Shown: positions 1 to 11,629 of the stretch, piece after piece
How positions within the stretch are numbered: the stretch's first letter is position 1
Layout of the letters: the number at the start of each line of letters is the position of its first letter
Assembly: GCA_036924285.1 (NCBI GenBank)
Contig: JAYKYS010000002.1
Location: forward strand, 42,423,501-42,487,500
Direction of reading: 5' to 3'
Origin: Asterella californica
Lineage: Eukaryota; Streptophyta; Marchantiopsida; Marchantiales; Aytoniaceae
DNA: 64,000 nt
Notes under the pieces: generated by a model
Database searches by the model: none
The model's input: the letters and a program-made list of their open reading frames with translations, nothing else
Told to the model about the DNA's origin: nothing
Made by a program: the position numbers and the translations under genes

Positions 1-1593
1 AGCATTGCATAGACGCCGGTTCGACTTTTCGAAGTTTAGAAGTTGTTTGATGTAGGTGGGATAAGGTATCAATTGGAAGTTGTGGTGCCCACATTTTCCT
101 GTAGTCTTCCCAGGCTTTTGCTTACTGAAATGATCTTCGGGCATCACTACAACGACACTTTACATCCAATGATGCTCACACAAGGCTTCTGTAACCGGGT
201 AGAAGATAGAATGAAGATGAGAAGATAATAGAGAGAAAGGAAGAATAGAAAAGAATAAAATGAGGGAGAAGGTGACAAATAAATCTTTCGATAGGCTTCT
301 AGTCCGGATCCTGACTAACAAGCGATCCCTGCTTGTAGTAATATGGAGAAGAAGACTAAGCACATACTTACAGTCCCACTGTCTTCTTGTTGAGGATGAC
401 GTCTTCTGATATGATAAGAAGCGATCCGTCAGCTTCTGGGCACCTTAGGTTTTCCTCTCGGGACAACCTGGAGTTAATTATCACCCATTGACCCTTTGGC
501 CAAATGGACTTTTGCAAGATTTCAGACTTGTGTCAACACTCTCATCGCCTAACTCCTCGACTTCCTACTTGTTACTCAGCCAAAGTACCATAGATACAAC
601 TTCTGGTTTCTTCTGTCTTCACTCCCGGCTATTCTGTCTCATGGAATCTATATCCCACAGATAGTCCGTATGTGGATCCTAAGTGCTCCACTGGATGAGA
701 CGAACTTTCACACTACACAACTTTTGACAATCACCACCACTCAACAGGAAAACTTCTCATGCACAATTGGGTATGAATTCGAGAAAATCCAATCTCCAAA
801 AAACATAGACAAAGTTTCTGTAAACAAATAGTCAATCAAATCCTTGAGAAGAAGTTACATCAGCTTCCGGTAGCTACTCCTTCAGCTTCCTAACTCTACT
901 CCTCGACGCACCAGACTAAACAGGACTATACAAGAATGTCGTTCCTTGTATACTTCTGTCTACACTTTTGCGCTCCTCCTTGGGTGCGGATGTGTAGAAC
1001 CTACTGTGCGTGCATGTGTATAAACTAAACATGATGTCTTATAATGTTCTTGGGCATGGGTTGACTAACAGCCGAGCAAAACTGCTTCTAATCGTAGGAG
1101 AAGACTCCTTCGAACACAATCACAGTCCGGAGGATGAAAGGGTCCACTGGAAGATGACCACCTCCTCCTTGGATTTCGATTCCTCTAAGTTGGAAAGTAC
1201 TTCCTTGTTCCTGCTCTAACTAACTCTGTCACATGGACAGTGATATAAAAATACATAAGAAAAATGTAAAGCTAAAAATAGCTAAATCTGAATTTCTTGA
1301 AAGTCATCGAGGTATAAAAAGCTTTAGATCTAACTAATTTTTTTACTTATTCCTAGTCATCAAGTGTGATATCCATGGCATCCGCACATGCATGTGTGTC
1401 TAATACGGTTTCTGGTACCATGTGCTGTTCAGTTGGTACCTCTGATGCGGCTGAGGTGACATCTGTCTCAGTGATCATCATGTACTCATCTATACCTGGC
1501 TTGGAAGACGAAAGACGACTTTGAGAAGCCATACCCAACTTCGCTTCTGGGCTCTTCTGCAAGATCTGGTTGCTGCTTGGAGTTGTGGTGAAC
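1..1593 (-). mobile_element. Outer decayed retroelement, part split off by the nested LTR element
   Basis: This stretch reads best on the minus strand, where it continues the sequence beyond 14792 once the inserted gypsy element (1594-14791) is removed. The minus-strand frame 1562-1353 is a hydrophilic Ser/Thr/Glu-rich tail ending in two Asp and a stop, and looks like the C-terminus of the protein whose upstream parts lie at 15084-16012. The DNA is rich in GAAG/CTTC words, like the LTRs of the inserted element. No polymerase region is visible and the element's outer ends cannot be placed. Its identity as an LTR or related repeat is inferred from the homology noted at 15761-16012. Confidence 0.5.
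1589..1593. repeat. Target-site duplication TGAAC, left copy
   Basis: The five bases before the 5' LTR are TGAAC and are repeated exactly at 14792-14796 after the 3' LTR. A 5-bp duplication is usual for Ty3/gypsy integration and confirms both LTR ends. Confidence 0.92.
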
Positions 1594-1899
1594 TGTGAAG
1601 CCTTGGTTTTTCGTTTTGTTAATTAATTGATTAGTTGTAAAGTAAATAAGAAGAATAGATGATAGAAGATAAACGATATGAGTAGAATAGTGTTAATTAG
1701 AAGTTTAGTAAAGAATCTCAGTTCTGGAGGAATTTATCTAATCTATGGAGACACTGGAGAGATGACTTCCTCATAGATGAATTCCTCGGACGAAGAGCTT
1801 TCTAACGATATGTTGTGCGAGGTAATCGAAGACCGAATGACGAAGTTACAGCAGACCGAAGAATGTCAGTCGTCAAGAGGAAAACCCTAACTTCGGCAC

Positions 1900-3978
1900 G
1901 TGCGGGAAAGCCTATCACGGGATATAAGCCAGATAACAAAGTCATTTACTTTACTGTTTTACTATTCCCAGAGCGATAGCAAGAGCGCAGCGCGCCGCAT
2001 TTTCCGATCGTCGAAGTACATCTACTTCGCCGAAGTCAGTGACTGGCGAGGAAGCCAATTTGAGAGGAAGAACTCGATTATGGGCGAGGAAGGGATTGCG
2101 ACGAAGAATCCGTTTGCGGCGAAGCTTGTTGCACTGATCCTAAGGATGCGAGGGATGCAGACGGCTAAGGCACCAAGGCTCCGAGCATTTGAAGTTAATC
2201 GAGCGGCTCTTCGCCGCTATGACAAGGAGCTCGAGGAGATGGGATTAGCATTCCTCTTACTTCCTTGGTGGGGGATGGTCTCCTCGAAATTGGTACATGA
2301 GTTGAAGGTCTGCAAGTCGCATCCGACCGATGACAACTATGGGCAGCCTTGTAACTGGACCGAAGCGCATTGGTCTGGCGTCTTGGGGATTGACGATGCA
2401 GGTCGGGAAGGTGATCTTCTCTTCGACAACGTATCTGCCACAGCTTCGCCCGAAGCAGTGAAGAACTTCCCAAATCTTTTCAAGGAATTACCTCAAGAGA
2501 GGAACGATTACAGAACGGGCGATTACCGCGATCCGAAGAAGAGAGAAGTAGCAGATGCGATTATAGCGATCTTCAGGCCAAGAAGAACGACATACATGTC
2601 GAATTGGCAGATCAATTTCATCGAGCAGCTCTTCGCCGGGAGAAGAGCACACTGGGCGAGGATCTTTCATCGTCATGTGCTGAAGCTTTGGAACGACGAA
2701 GACATGGTGTACATAGGACCATTTGTCTCGGTGTTCTACATGAGGATGGGACTGCTATCAACCGAACAACAGAAGAAGTTAGGCTTTACCGCAGCTGCCG
2801 AAGAAGACGAATTTCAGGTAGTACAGACTCCAGCCCGAGACGCACAACTCGAGAAATTCTTCGACGAAGTCATCGCCGAAGAAGCATCGACCAAAGTAGC
2901 AGTGGACACAGCGCAGAGGCAAGACGCGTCGACTTCAACAGCAGTTCCAGAGAAGGCGACTGAAGAGGTGAATCCGATCGAGGAGGATGATGTGGTCGAG
3001 GTATCTCCTCCGGTCCGCAGAAGTGAAAGGAAGAAACCTATGGAAGAGACACCGAGGTCTGCACAGAAGTCGAGAAAGAAGATGAAGATGACGAAGACAG
3101 TCCGTGCCGATGATGAAGCAGCTGACGAAGAGGCGACTGAGGAAGCCGATGAAGGCGACACTCCTCGGACGGAGAAGGACGCTGACACTACACCGAAGAG
3201 TACTCTTTCCCTATCGACGATAGGAGAGATAGAGCAGCTTACTTCTTCAGCGAAGTACATCCAAGAAGTAGTCGTGCCGCTGCTGCATTCATTGGAAGGA
3301 AACCGAGGAACCTACGAGGAAGTGATCGGTCGGAAGCTGAACTTAGCAGAGTTAGTGCATATGATGCACTTCGACCGAGGTAACTAGCAGGAGGAGAAGG
3401 AGAACTTACGAGCAGCACTTCTCATGACGCAGAAGGAGACTCAAGCGAGGACCGAAGAACTTAAGAACGTGACTTCGGAGAAAAAAGGACTTCTTCAGCA
3501 GAAGTTGGATCGAGAGAGAGAACACAAGAAGGTTCTTTCCCTAACGAAGAAGGAGTTGGAGGAGATGCGAGCGCAGAGAAACAGGAATCAAGACATTGTC
3601 GCACTGATGACGAAGGAGATCGAGGATTTGAAGCAGCGCGTCATCAAGGCCGAGGAGCTGAGCGTTCAACTTCGGAGTAGGCTCGAGCCGACGCTAAAGA
3701 ACTACTTCGCCGTTGAGATGGATACCGAGGAGCTGGGATTTCTTCGCCAGATTAGAGAGGAGTTTATAGCTGCAGATGCGGAGGGTACTTCAGCTAAGAA
3801 CCGGGTAGCTAAGCTAGGCCAACGGGTAGTTAGGAAGCTTAGGGAGGTTAGAGCAACCGTAGAGTTCTCAGTTTGCGAGATAGGTAGAGAGTTAGCGATA
3901 GGAAGCGGTGTTGTTCCTGGTGTCGTTTCGGACACAGGACCTTCATCCGGCAGACCAGAAGTGCTCCTGACTTCTTAG
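1900..3978 (+). pseudogene. LTR-resident reading frame (5' copy), globular domain plus coiled coil, one stop
   Basis: One frame runs from the GTG at 1900 (first ATG at 2080) to the stop at 3976-3978, broken only by TAG at 3385-3387. The N-terminal ~270 codons look globular, with a Trp- and aromatic-rich block around 2600-2800 similar to the domain called 'putative plant transposon protein' (family name from memory). An acidic Ser/Thr/Lys linker follows (about 2850-3250), then a heptad-rich coiled coil (about 3390-3750). The 3' LTR has TGG where this copy has TAG, so the ancestral frame read through. The start is uncertain because the 2080 ATG is ACG in the 3' LTR. The role is unknown. The frame lies upstream of the LTR TATA box, so expression would need the 3' LTR copy or another promoter. 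Confidence 0.75.
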
Positions 3979-4006
3979 GAAGAAGATCCGTCTTCAGGAA
4001 AATCTG

Positions 4007-4014
4007 TATATAAG
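4007..4014 (+). promoter_or_regulatory. TATA box of the 5' LTR
   Basis: TATATAAG, followed by GCGTTGTGTTG, lies just after the LTR reading frame and 740 bp before the LTR end, and is conserved in the 3' LTR at 14046-14053. It is the best candidate promoter for the genomic RNA. Confidence 0.6.
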
Positions 4015-4620
4015 CGTTGTGTTGTTCGTGCTCAGTACCTCTATGTGTTTTATCATTTTTGAGTTTTCTATTTCCTGAGTTTATGGAGCCATTGAGTGTT
4101 TTGTCTACTTCGGGGATTTACCTACGAAGTAGCGTAGTTTGCTGTGGTAGGAATTAGTCTGGGTGCCGAAGGATTTGCTATCGACATTTGAAATCAGAGT
4201 AGAACGTTTACGGCGAGGACTGAGAATAGACCAGCATCTGCGAGGTTAGTTTACTGCGAAGACGTTTTTGGGCGAAGTTGACTTCGGAGCAAGTTGTTCT
4301 TTGGTGAGAGCATTTTGGAAGAAGTTCAATCTGGTACTTCGGCGGAAGAAGAGTCTTCTTCGCCAGAGTTTTCCGAGAGCAGTAGTAGTGAAAGTAACTT
4401 AGTGTGAAGATACTTAGCGTTTATGGTGTTAGAGGCTACCTAGTAGCACTTCAGCAGTACTTCCTCGTGTGACATCTCCGTCCGTGGCTCTGTTGTTCAT
4501 CTGTTTCTTGAGGTCCCTGGCCTGTTTTGTATCTGTTCTGTTAATTGTCAGGATTATCAACTCTGTCTTGTTGGATAGACCTGAGTTTGATCTCTATCGG
4601 GACTGATTTCTGCCCGTGAG

Positions 4621-4626
4621 AATAAA
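4621..4626 (+). terminator. Poly(A) signal in the 5' LTR
   Basis: AATAAA about 130 bp before the LTR end, conserved at 14660-14665. In the 3' copy it would serve as the polyadenylation signal. Confidence 0.45.
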
Positions 4627-4773
4627 AGACAACTATAAAGAATCACCTTTGTCACATGTTTACTACTTTTGGATGATCTTTACTTGCATCTCTGTGGGTT
4701 CGATCCTTAAATTACTACTTTCGAGCACCTTTTGGTTTTCTTTTGTGTTACATATAGAAGACTGAATAAATTT

Positions 4774-4791
4774 TGGCGCCGCTGCCGGGGA
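4774..4791 (+). other. Primer-binding site, complementary to tRNA-Asp
   Basis: TGGCGCCGCTGCCGGGGA starts 22 bp inside the 5' LTR end. Plant cytosolic tRNA-Asp ends in CCCCGGCAACGGCGCCA, so the match is complete but for one base. This primer site is typical of Athila-type and related plant gypsy elements. Confidence 0.85.
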
Positions 4792-4842
4792 TGCGAATGC
4801 TGAAATTATCCAAGATCAGTGAACAGAAATCCAGAGACATGT

Positions 4843-7800
4843 ATGTCGACGAGCAAGCCTGATCCTCCTGGAAACGTGCAATCTAAGAGAGACAGGAAGC
4901 GACAAAGACGAGCAGAATATCGAGAACAGATTCTGGAAGAAGCTCGTCGGTTGAAAGAAGAGCATAAGAAGAGAGAACGAGGTTGGAGAACACCTAACTC
5001 AAAAGAATGGAAGATGAAGGAACCAAGCCTTGGTGAATCAAGTTCACCCCGGACACCAAAGTCATTATCTCCAACTCCTCTCGAATCTGCTCAGAGAGAA
5101 CTTGACTTCGAAGAAGTTACCACTTGGCTAAGTGCTGAGACTGAACATCCAGAAAGTGAAGTAGGGTGGAAACCTTTCCCCGAAGTCAATATTGTTTTAT
5201 ATCCGCAGTTGTTTACTCTTGACCTAGAGATAGGAAGTACTTCTGTAGATCAAGATCAGTTTACTTCTTCGAATGAAGAAGTTGCAACTAAGGCAGTAGA
5301 AGCTGTTACTACCTTAGTGGAACTTTTACAGGCGCATGAACTTATTCCTCAAGCATTGGTGCGGGAACTTCTTTCGTTAACTCTAGTAGCTCAGAAGGAC
5401 AGCGCTGCTCCTTACTTACAGCCAACCACAAGACCGTCCATAATCAAGAAGAGACAAGCCCAAGCAGCTGCTGCTGCGGGTATTGCCTCTGCTGTCCTCG
5501 TTCAAGCTTCAGTACCAGCGCCGATCCCAGCTCCTGCCAAGATAGCAACTCAAGTTCCAAGAGCTCCTCTTGTTCGAAGTATGGCAGGTAAACCCATCAC
5601 AAAACATGGTTATCCAAAGTTCAGAGGAGGTTCTTCAGATGACGATGAGGATGCAGATGCTTACATTAAACTGTTTGAATCTGTATCTGTCACTAATAAG
5701 GAAGATGCTGAACCAGATCGTCTGCGAATCTTTCCAAGTCTTCTCAGGAAGAGAGCACGCAGCTGGTACAATCATGCAAATAGAATACCAGGGGACATCG
5801 ATACTTGAGACAAGCTGAAAATAAAGTTCTTAGAGCGGTTCCGAGAAATTGGATATAATCGTCAAGTTTTGGGAAAGCTTACCAGACTGGTCAGAGGGAA
5901 GAAAGAGAGCCTAAAAGATTATGTCTAAAGATTTTACAATCTACTGGACGGAATTCCGAGGATGGGTACAGTCAACCCATACTCTATGGATCAAGCCACA
6001 GAATGGCTAGTTACAGGCTTACCGATTGAAATGGAGATTTGGTGTCGTCGAGGAAAGATGGACGCCATTGAAGAGGTTGTTGCTTCAGCAGAAGCATTTG
6101 AAGCATCCACCCTCGGAAGTAAAGGAAGATGGATAAAAGAGAAGAAGAAAGGGAAGAAAGAAAAGAAGGAGAAGAAGGAAGAGAAATCGACTCGAAGGAA
6201 GAAGCACAAAAAGAGTCGCAGAGAACCCTCTTCCTCCGATGAATCTTCTGACGATGAGTCCTCTTCGGCCGAAGCCGAAGAGTCTTCATCGGCGAGCTCA
6301 TCTTCTTCGAGCGAAGAAGAACGAAGAATGAAACGCAGTTCTTCGTCCAAGGAAAAGAAAAGCTCAAAGGAAAAGAAGGGCAAGGCAAGAGGGGATAGTA
6401 ATCAACTTATGGAGGAGATGATTAAAGGGTTTGCAGACCTGAAAGTGCAGATGGTACGATCTCCTGAAGGGAGAAAATCACCTGCTACATCCCGTTCAAG
6501 CTTATGGTGTACGACATGCGGCAAATCAGGACATGCTAATACGGAATGTAAGAACAATAGAACATTTCAGGCACAATCACTTGAATGGGCACCAGCATTC
6601 GAATCATATTATAGCTCATTCTTTGTGGAAACTCCGGACGAGGTATATGGAGTACAAACGAATCCACCCCCACCACAGCCAGCAATCACCCCAATTCAAC
6701 TCATACCAATTCAAAGGTTTGCACCAAAAGAGAGGGCCCTGAATGTATCTCAGAAATGTTTGATGAGTCCGCCAGGAGCAAATAAACCACCACCCCATAG
6801 GTCTTGTTTTAATTGTGGCAGTTTGGAACATTGGTCACCAAATTGCCCTCACCCAAAGAAATCGTTGGGATACGTTGCACTTTGTGGAAAGTGTCATCAA
6901 CCAAGACATGCCACAGCAGATTGTACTAACCCAACCGCAGAGAAGAGAGGGGTTCACTTTGATCCCAAAACAGACCGTCCTGCGGAAGCACAACTGCACA
7001 AGGTGGACTTGGAAGAATGGAAAGCCGCTGGAGATGAAGGATGGCCACCAGAAGAAACTTGGGTTTGCAAAGTGGACACCAGAAGCTCTTTCAAGACTAA
7101 GAGGAAGGCGGAAGAAGCACCTCTAAAAACTCAATCGAAGAAAGAGTTGAAGAAGCAGAAGAAGGCAAAGGAGAAAGCCAAGAAGAAGATAGTTGAGGAG
7201 GATACCGAAGAAGAGGAAGAAGAACTACTGAAGAGCGTAGATCCTCCGAGACTACCAGTTGACATTACGGACGAAGTCCGTGAACTCATGAAGAAGGAGT
7301 TGCTAGGAGCAGGGACTTCAGCAAAGGAAGCTGATACAACTTCGGCCGAAGTTCCAAAACGATCAACTTCGTCCGCACCCAAGATTTTCCGTACTTCGGC
7401 CGCTGAAGACAAGACTGCGACCAAGAACGAGGAGGTTTCGAAGAAGCACAATCGACCGGAACCTGTGAAGAAAGAACCTGTGGCGGTACCACACTATGAT
7501 GTGGTAGCTGATCTAGAAACACAGAAGGCTAACATAAGTTTCAAACAGCTGATTGAAGATAACAAAATTTACAGAAAATTGTTACTTCAAGCACTGAAGA
7601 AACCCACTAAAGTAAGAAGATCAAAGTTACCTTCTCTGTTTCACATCGAGGCAGAAGACCTGGGATCTCCAGAAGTGGAAGTGGAGGTTGCAGGTTGTGT
7701 AATTAGGAAAGTGCCAATTGACTCCGGATCAGGAGTCAACATAATGACAGAAGACACGGCACACGCGTTGGGTTTCAGCAAGTTTGAAGAAACTCAGCGG

Positions 7801-8220
7801 GTGTTACGACTGGCAGATCAAACGAGAAGACGACCACTTGGGCTACTGCGCAACATCCCCACCTTAATAGGCGGAATTTCTTTTAAACTTACTTATGTTG
7901 TGCTGCGCCCTTTGGTTAAGTCTGGTTATCAAATTTTGATTGGGAGGCCATGGTTGTATGGTGCCAAGGTACTAACAGATTGGTACCGGCACCGTTTACA
8001 GTTCAAAGATCCACAGAAACCAACTGATAAGGCTGTGATGGTTTCCTGGAAGAAGATAACACATCAGGACGAAACAGAGTCGACTGATGAAGGTTACACT
8101 TCAAGATCTGATTCATCAACAAGCAGCACAGGAGAAAGGAAAGGAGACCCTTATTCGATGGTCAACTATCTACAGTGCTATGAAATTGATGAAGAAGAAG
8201 ATATGAACGAGACCGAATAG
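4843..8220 (+). pseudogene. gag-protease polyprotein, two in-frame stops
   Basis: A single frame runs from ATG 4843 (a GTG lies in frame at 4819) to TAG 8218, interrupted by TGA at 5806 and TAA at 5926. The stops fall inside the capsid-like gag domain (about 5690-6060). A Lys/Ser/Glu-rich low-complexity stretch follows (6120-6400). Three CX2CX4HX4C zinc knuckles lie at 6508-6549, 6805-6846 and 6883-6924. After a charged linker comes a retropepsin-like domain with Asp-Ser-Gly at about 7720 and the flap-distal ILIGRPWL motif near 7940. The family role is particle assembly, RNA binding and polyprotein cleavage. Both stops are one-base changes typical of decay. Confidence 0.9.
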
Positions 8221-8265
8221 CAATCACAGCTAGGTCACGGGAGTGCAGAGACCAGTCATACAGAT

Positions 8266-8320
8266 GAAAGATCATCACCCTTTACCTTTTATTGATAAAG
8301 GTAAAGGGTGATGATCTTTC
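8266..8320. repeat. 24-bp perfect hairpin at the RT rearrangement
   Basis: Arms 8266-8289 and 8297-8320 are perfect inverted repeats around the 7-nt loop TATTGAT. The left arm plus loop, read on the plus strand, encodes the RT motif KDHHPLPFID. The right arm is the same coding DNA inverted. The hairpin marks the join between forward and inverted RT sequence. Confidence 0.92.
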
Positions 8321-8710
8321 TTTGTTGCTGCATTAAGCTTTTTGAAATCTTGACAGACTCTTATCTTTCCTGTTTGCTTCTTAGGCACCACTACTATGGG
8401 CGCTACCCATTCGCTGCTTAACACAGGAAAAATAATACCTGCCTTTAGGTACTTATCTATCTCGTCTTTAACCATCAAAGAGTATTTTGGATTGAGTCGG
8501 TACTGTCGCTGTCATACAGGTACTGATCCTTCAATGAGGTCGATACGATGTTCTCTCCACTGTGCAGGTATCCCCTTCATGTCCTCCACAGTCCAGGCGA
8601 AGACATCTTGGTAATGGATCAGCATCTGACGATACACTTCCAACTCTTCTCCTTGTACCACAACAGAAATCTTTAGGCTCTTACCTTCGCTTATTAGTAG
8701 GTCTTGGGAT
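8297..8710 (-). pseudogene. Inverted N-terminal segment of reverse transcriptase
   Basis: On the minus strand this encodes the start of a gypsy RT: a linker, then YQDVFAW, KGIPAQW, the GSVPV/QRQYR block, SSEWVAPIVVVPKK, GKIRVCQDFKKLN and KDHHPLP. A stop (TGA, forward 8512-8514) interrupts it between GSVPV and QRQYR. The remaining RT palm resumes on the plus strand near 8712, so this ~410-bp piece has been flipped relative to the rest of pol. The left limit is set by the hairpin; the right limit is approximate. Confidence 0.88.
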
Positions 8711-8711
8711 G

Positions 8712-11083
8712 CTCCTGGAAGGACTTTTGGATCATGTATCTGGAAAGGAATGTTACAGTTTTCTGGATGGGTTTTCAGATTACAACCAAGTGTCCATTAG
8801 AGAGCAAGATAAGGACAAGACTACCTTTACTACAGATTGGGGCACTTATGCTTATCACAAGATGCCTTTTGGACTATGCAATGCACCAGCTACCTTTCAG
8901 AGGATGATGACCTCAATCTTTCAAGATTATTTGCAAAAATTTTTAGAGATTTTTATAGATGATTTTTGTGTTTTTGCACACGTGAAGAACATGCAGCGTG
9001 TTTAGCCAAAACCTTTCAGAAGTGTAGGGAAGCCAGACTTGCATTACATCCTGAGAAGTGCTTCTCCGTGATGACTGAAGGAATACTTCTTGGACATAGA
9101 GTATCAGGTCGAGGCATAGAAGTAGATGTAGAGAAAGTTCGAGTAATACTCTCTCTGCAACCTCCTACTGACATCAACTAGTTGAGAGCCTTCCTAGGAC
9201 ATGTTGGATATTACAGGAGGTTCATCAAAGACTACGCCATACTTGCTGCGCCACTGACAGAATTGCTGAAGAAGATGACAGAGTACCATTGGCACGAGAA
9301 ACAGCATGAGGCGTTTGAGACGCTGAAGAAGAAGTTGGCAGAAGCACCTGTCATGCGACCATCAGACTGGGAAAGACCTTTTCAAGTGTATGTAGACACT
9401 TCTGCGTTTGCTATTGGAGTGGTATTCAGTCAAAAAGATGATGAAAAGAGAGACCATCCAATCTACTATGCGAGTAGACAACTTTCAGCAGCAGAAAAGA
9501 ACTACACCACTACTGAACGTGAAGCGTTGGGAATGGTGTACTCAGTAAAGAAGTTTAGACATTACCTCCTTGGTTATGAGTTTGTTTTTCATGTGGATCA
9601 TTATGCGTTGAAGCATCTGGTACAGAAGTCAGACTTGTCAGGGCGGATAGCAAGATGGATGTTGTTACTTCAGGAGTTTACGTTCACAGTTCAGACCAGA
9701 CAAGGAATTCACCATGAGAATGCTAATTACTTGTCTCGACTGAGAACGGGAGAACGAGTGGATACAGTGGCAGATGATTTTCCAGATGATGAATTGTTTC
9801 AGCTGACAGTAGCACCTGCTATGAAGTACTATGATCTGTACAGATATTTACAGACTTTGCAGTGCCCAGAAGAAATGGATGCTGAACAGCGAACATTCTT
9901 CTTACATCAGGCGGGACCTTACGAATTGAAGAATGGGATACTGTTCAAAAGAGGGCCTGATGAAGAACTTCGAAGATGTCTGGAAGTGCATGAGATACCA
10001 CAAGTGGTGGGAGCACTACACTCAGAGCTTGAAGGCGGACACTATGCACTGAGGAACACTGTGAAGAAGATTCTCTCAGCTGGATACTGGTGGCCGACGA
10101 TGTACAAAGATGTTCATGAGATCATCAAGAAGTGTGATAACTGTCAACGAGTGGGTAAGCCTACGTCAACCACTCAGTGGCCGTTACATTCGATACTTCC
10201 ATTAGCACCATTCGAGAAGTGGGGGATTGATTTTGTAGGACCTATACAACCTGCAACACGCCGCACTAGAAGAAGGTACATACTGATAGCTACTGATTAT
10301 GCAACGAAGATGGTTGAAGCAGCAGCTACCAAGAAAGATGACGCAGTCACTGTGGCTGAGTTTCTGTACACACAAATCATTACTCGATATGGATACCCAC
10401 TGGAGTTAATGAGTGACCGAGATACACATTTTTTGAACAAGATGATAGAAGAAATGACAGACTACTTTGGTATAAAACACCGGAAGACAACACCGTACAA
10501 TCCAAAAGCTAATGGATTGACAGAGAAATCTAATGGAGTGTTGTGCAAGATTCTGAACAAGGTGACAGTGAATCATGCATATGATTGGGATACAAAGTTA
10601 CCGGCTGTCTTGTGGGTGTTTCGTAATGCAGAAAAGATAACGACCCGTCAGACACCCTTTTTCCTAACATATGGTATGACACCGATCATGCGAGTGGAAT
10701 TTGATGTACCTACTTCCAGAATCATGTCTGAAGATAGATTGTCAGTGGAGGAGAGTCAACTGTTACGACTCAAGAGTCTAATGACACTTGAGCAAGACCG
10801 TGAAGAATCTAAACGACTAACGGAGATCATTCAAATGAAGCGGAAAGAGAAGCACGATAAGAAGATCCGCAAAGTGGACATCAAAGATGGTGATTTAGTA
10901 CTGTTGTATGACAGTAGGTACACCAAATTTCCAGGGAAGTTACACTTATGTTGGATGGGCCCTTACAAAGTAACGCGTTGTTATAGTAATGGTTCGGTTC
11001 AGTTGGAAGAACTCGACGAGCTCTCTCTCCCTGTGCTCTCAGATTTCGAAGATCCCTCACCAAATGCTCGAACTCCACTCTAG
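8712..11083 (+). pseudogene. pol remainder: RT palm, RNase H, integrase
   Basis: The RT palm (8712-9000) carries the FLDGFSDYNQ and MPFGLCNAPATFQR motifs and the catalytic Asp pair at 8958-8963 in FIDDF. A frameshift near 8975-8990 moves the frame, and TAG at 9179-9181 stops it again. From 9182 it is open to 11083. RNase H spans about 9340-9750 (VYVDTSAFAIG, then TEREALGMVY). Next comes an HHCC integrase zinc finger (about 10020-10160, ending CDNC), then the integrase core with Asp at 10229, Asp at 10415 and Glu at 10523, giving the D,D35E spacing. A GPY motif near 10960 closes the C-terminus. No chromodomain is seen. Confidence 0.93.
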
Positions 11084-11614
11084 AGCTTTGTTTCTAAACT
11101 TAGAGTTTTACAAAAGATAAAAATGGACCAATGGGAGTTCATAGCTCCACTTGACTGTCCTTTTGTGCCTTAAACTACCTGGTAACTTATCTACACTCAT
11201 AGGCTACCACGTCAAGCCCCCTAGAGTGCCAGCGTAAAACTTAAACTACCTAAAATGACACGTAGCCCCGAAAATTAACTTAAATCAGCTAGAAAGTGTG
11301 CATGGGCGACAAGTAAGTACAACCCATGAGCTCAAACCCCTATCAGCATGGAAACTCTAAGTTATGTACATTGAACGTCATAGACAAGTAAGAAGTCACT
11401 TGCACAAGCGCACAAATGCTTGAACAAGATAACCAACATACTATCAGCCTACTAGGACTCAAAATAGTGTTAACACCGTATGCAAAGGTGTCAAACATAT
11501 ACATAAAGGACTAGAAGTAATATGAGCTAACTTCTAGAACTACTAAACCTAAGCGTCAGAGTAGAAGTCAAGCATGTAGCCGCCAAGTTGCGCGACAGCG
11601 GGGTCACTTCACAA
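11084..11614 (+). other. Untranslated tail of the gypsy element
   Basis: About 530 bp between the integrase stop and the polypurine tract. No reading frame of note and no repeat stands out. Confidence 0.6.
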
Positions 11615-11629
11615 TTGAGAGGGGGAGTA
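11615..11629 (+). other. Polypurine tract
   Basis: TTGAGAGGGGGAGTA directly abuts the 3' LTR. A purine run here primes plus-strand DNA synthesis in LTR elements. Confidence 0.8.

Larger units (their letters stand above)
1594..4752 (+). repeat. 5' LTR (3159 bp)
   Basis: This LTR starts TG and ends CA and matches 11630-14791 almost throughout. It holds a long reading frame (1900-3978), then TATATAAG at 4007 and AATAAA at 4621. By position, U3 covers roughly 1594-4035 and R/U5 the rest. A 3.2-kb LTR is long, and most of it is U3 carrying the reading frame. Confidence 0.95.

Noticed and set aside
2195..3260. Long minus-strand frames opposite the LTR protein
   Set aside because: They mirror the codon pattern of the plus-strand frame (Ser-rich shadow of GAA/GAC codons) and have no independent support.
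10960..11083. Possible chromodomain after the integrase
   Set aside because: Only the GPY motif and a short tail precede the stop. The chromodomain aromatic-cage pattern is absent.
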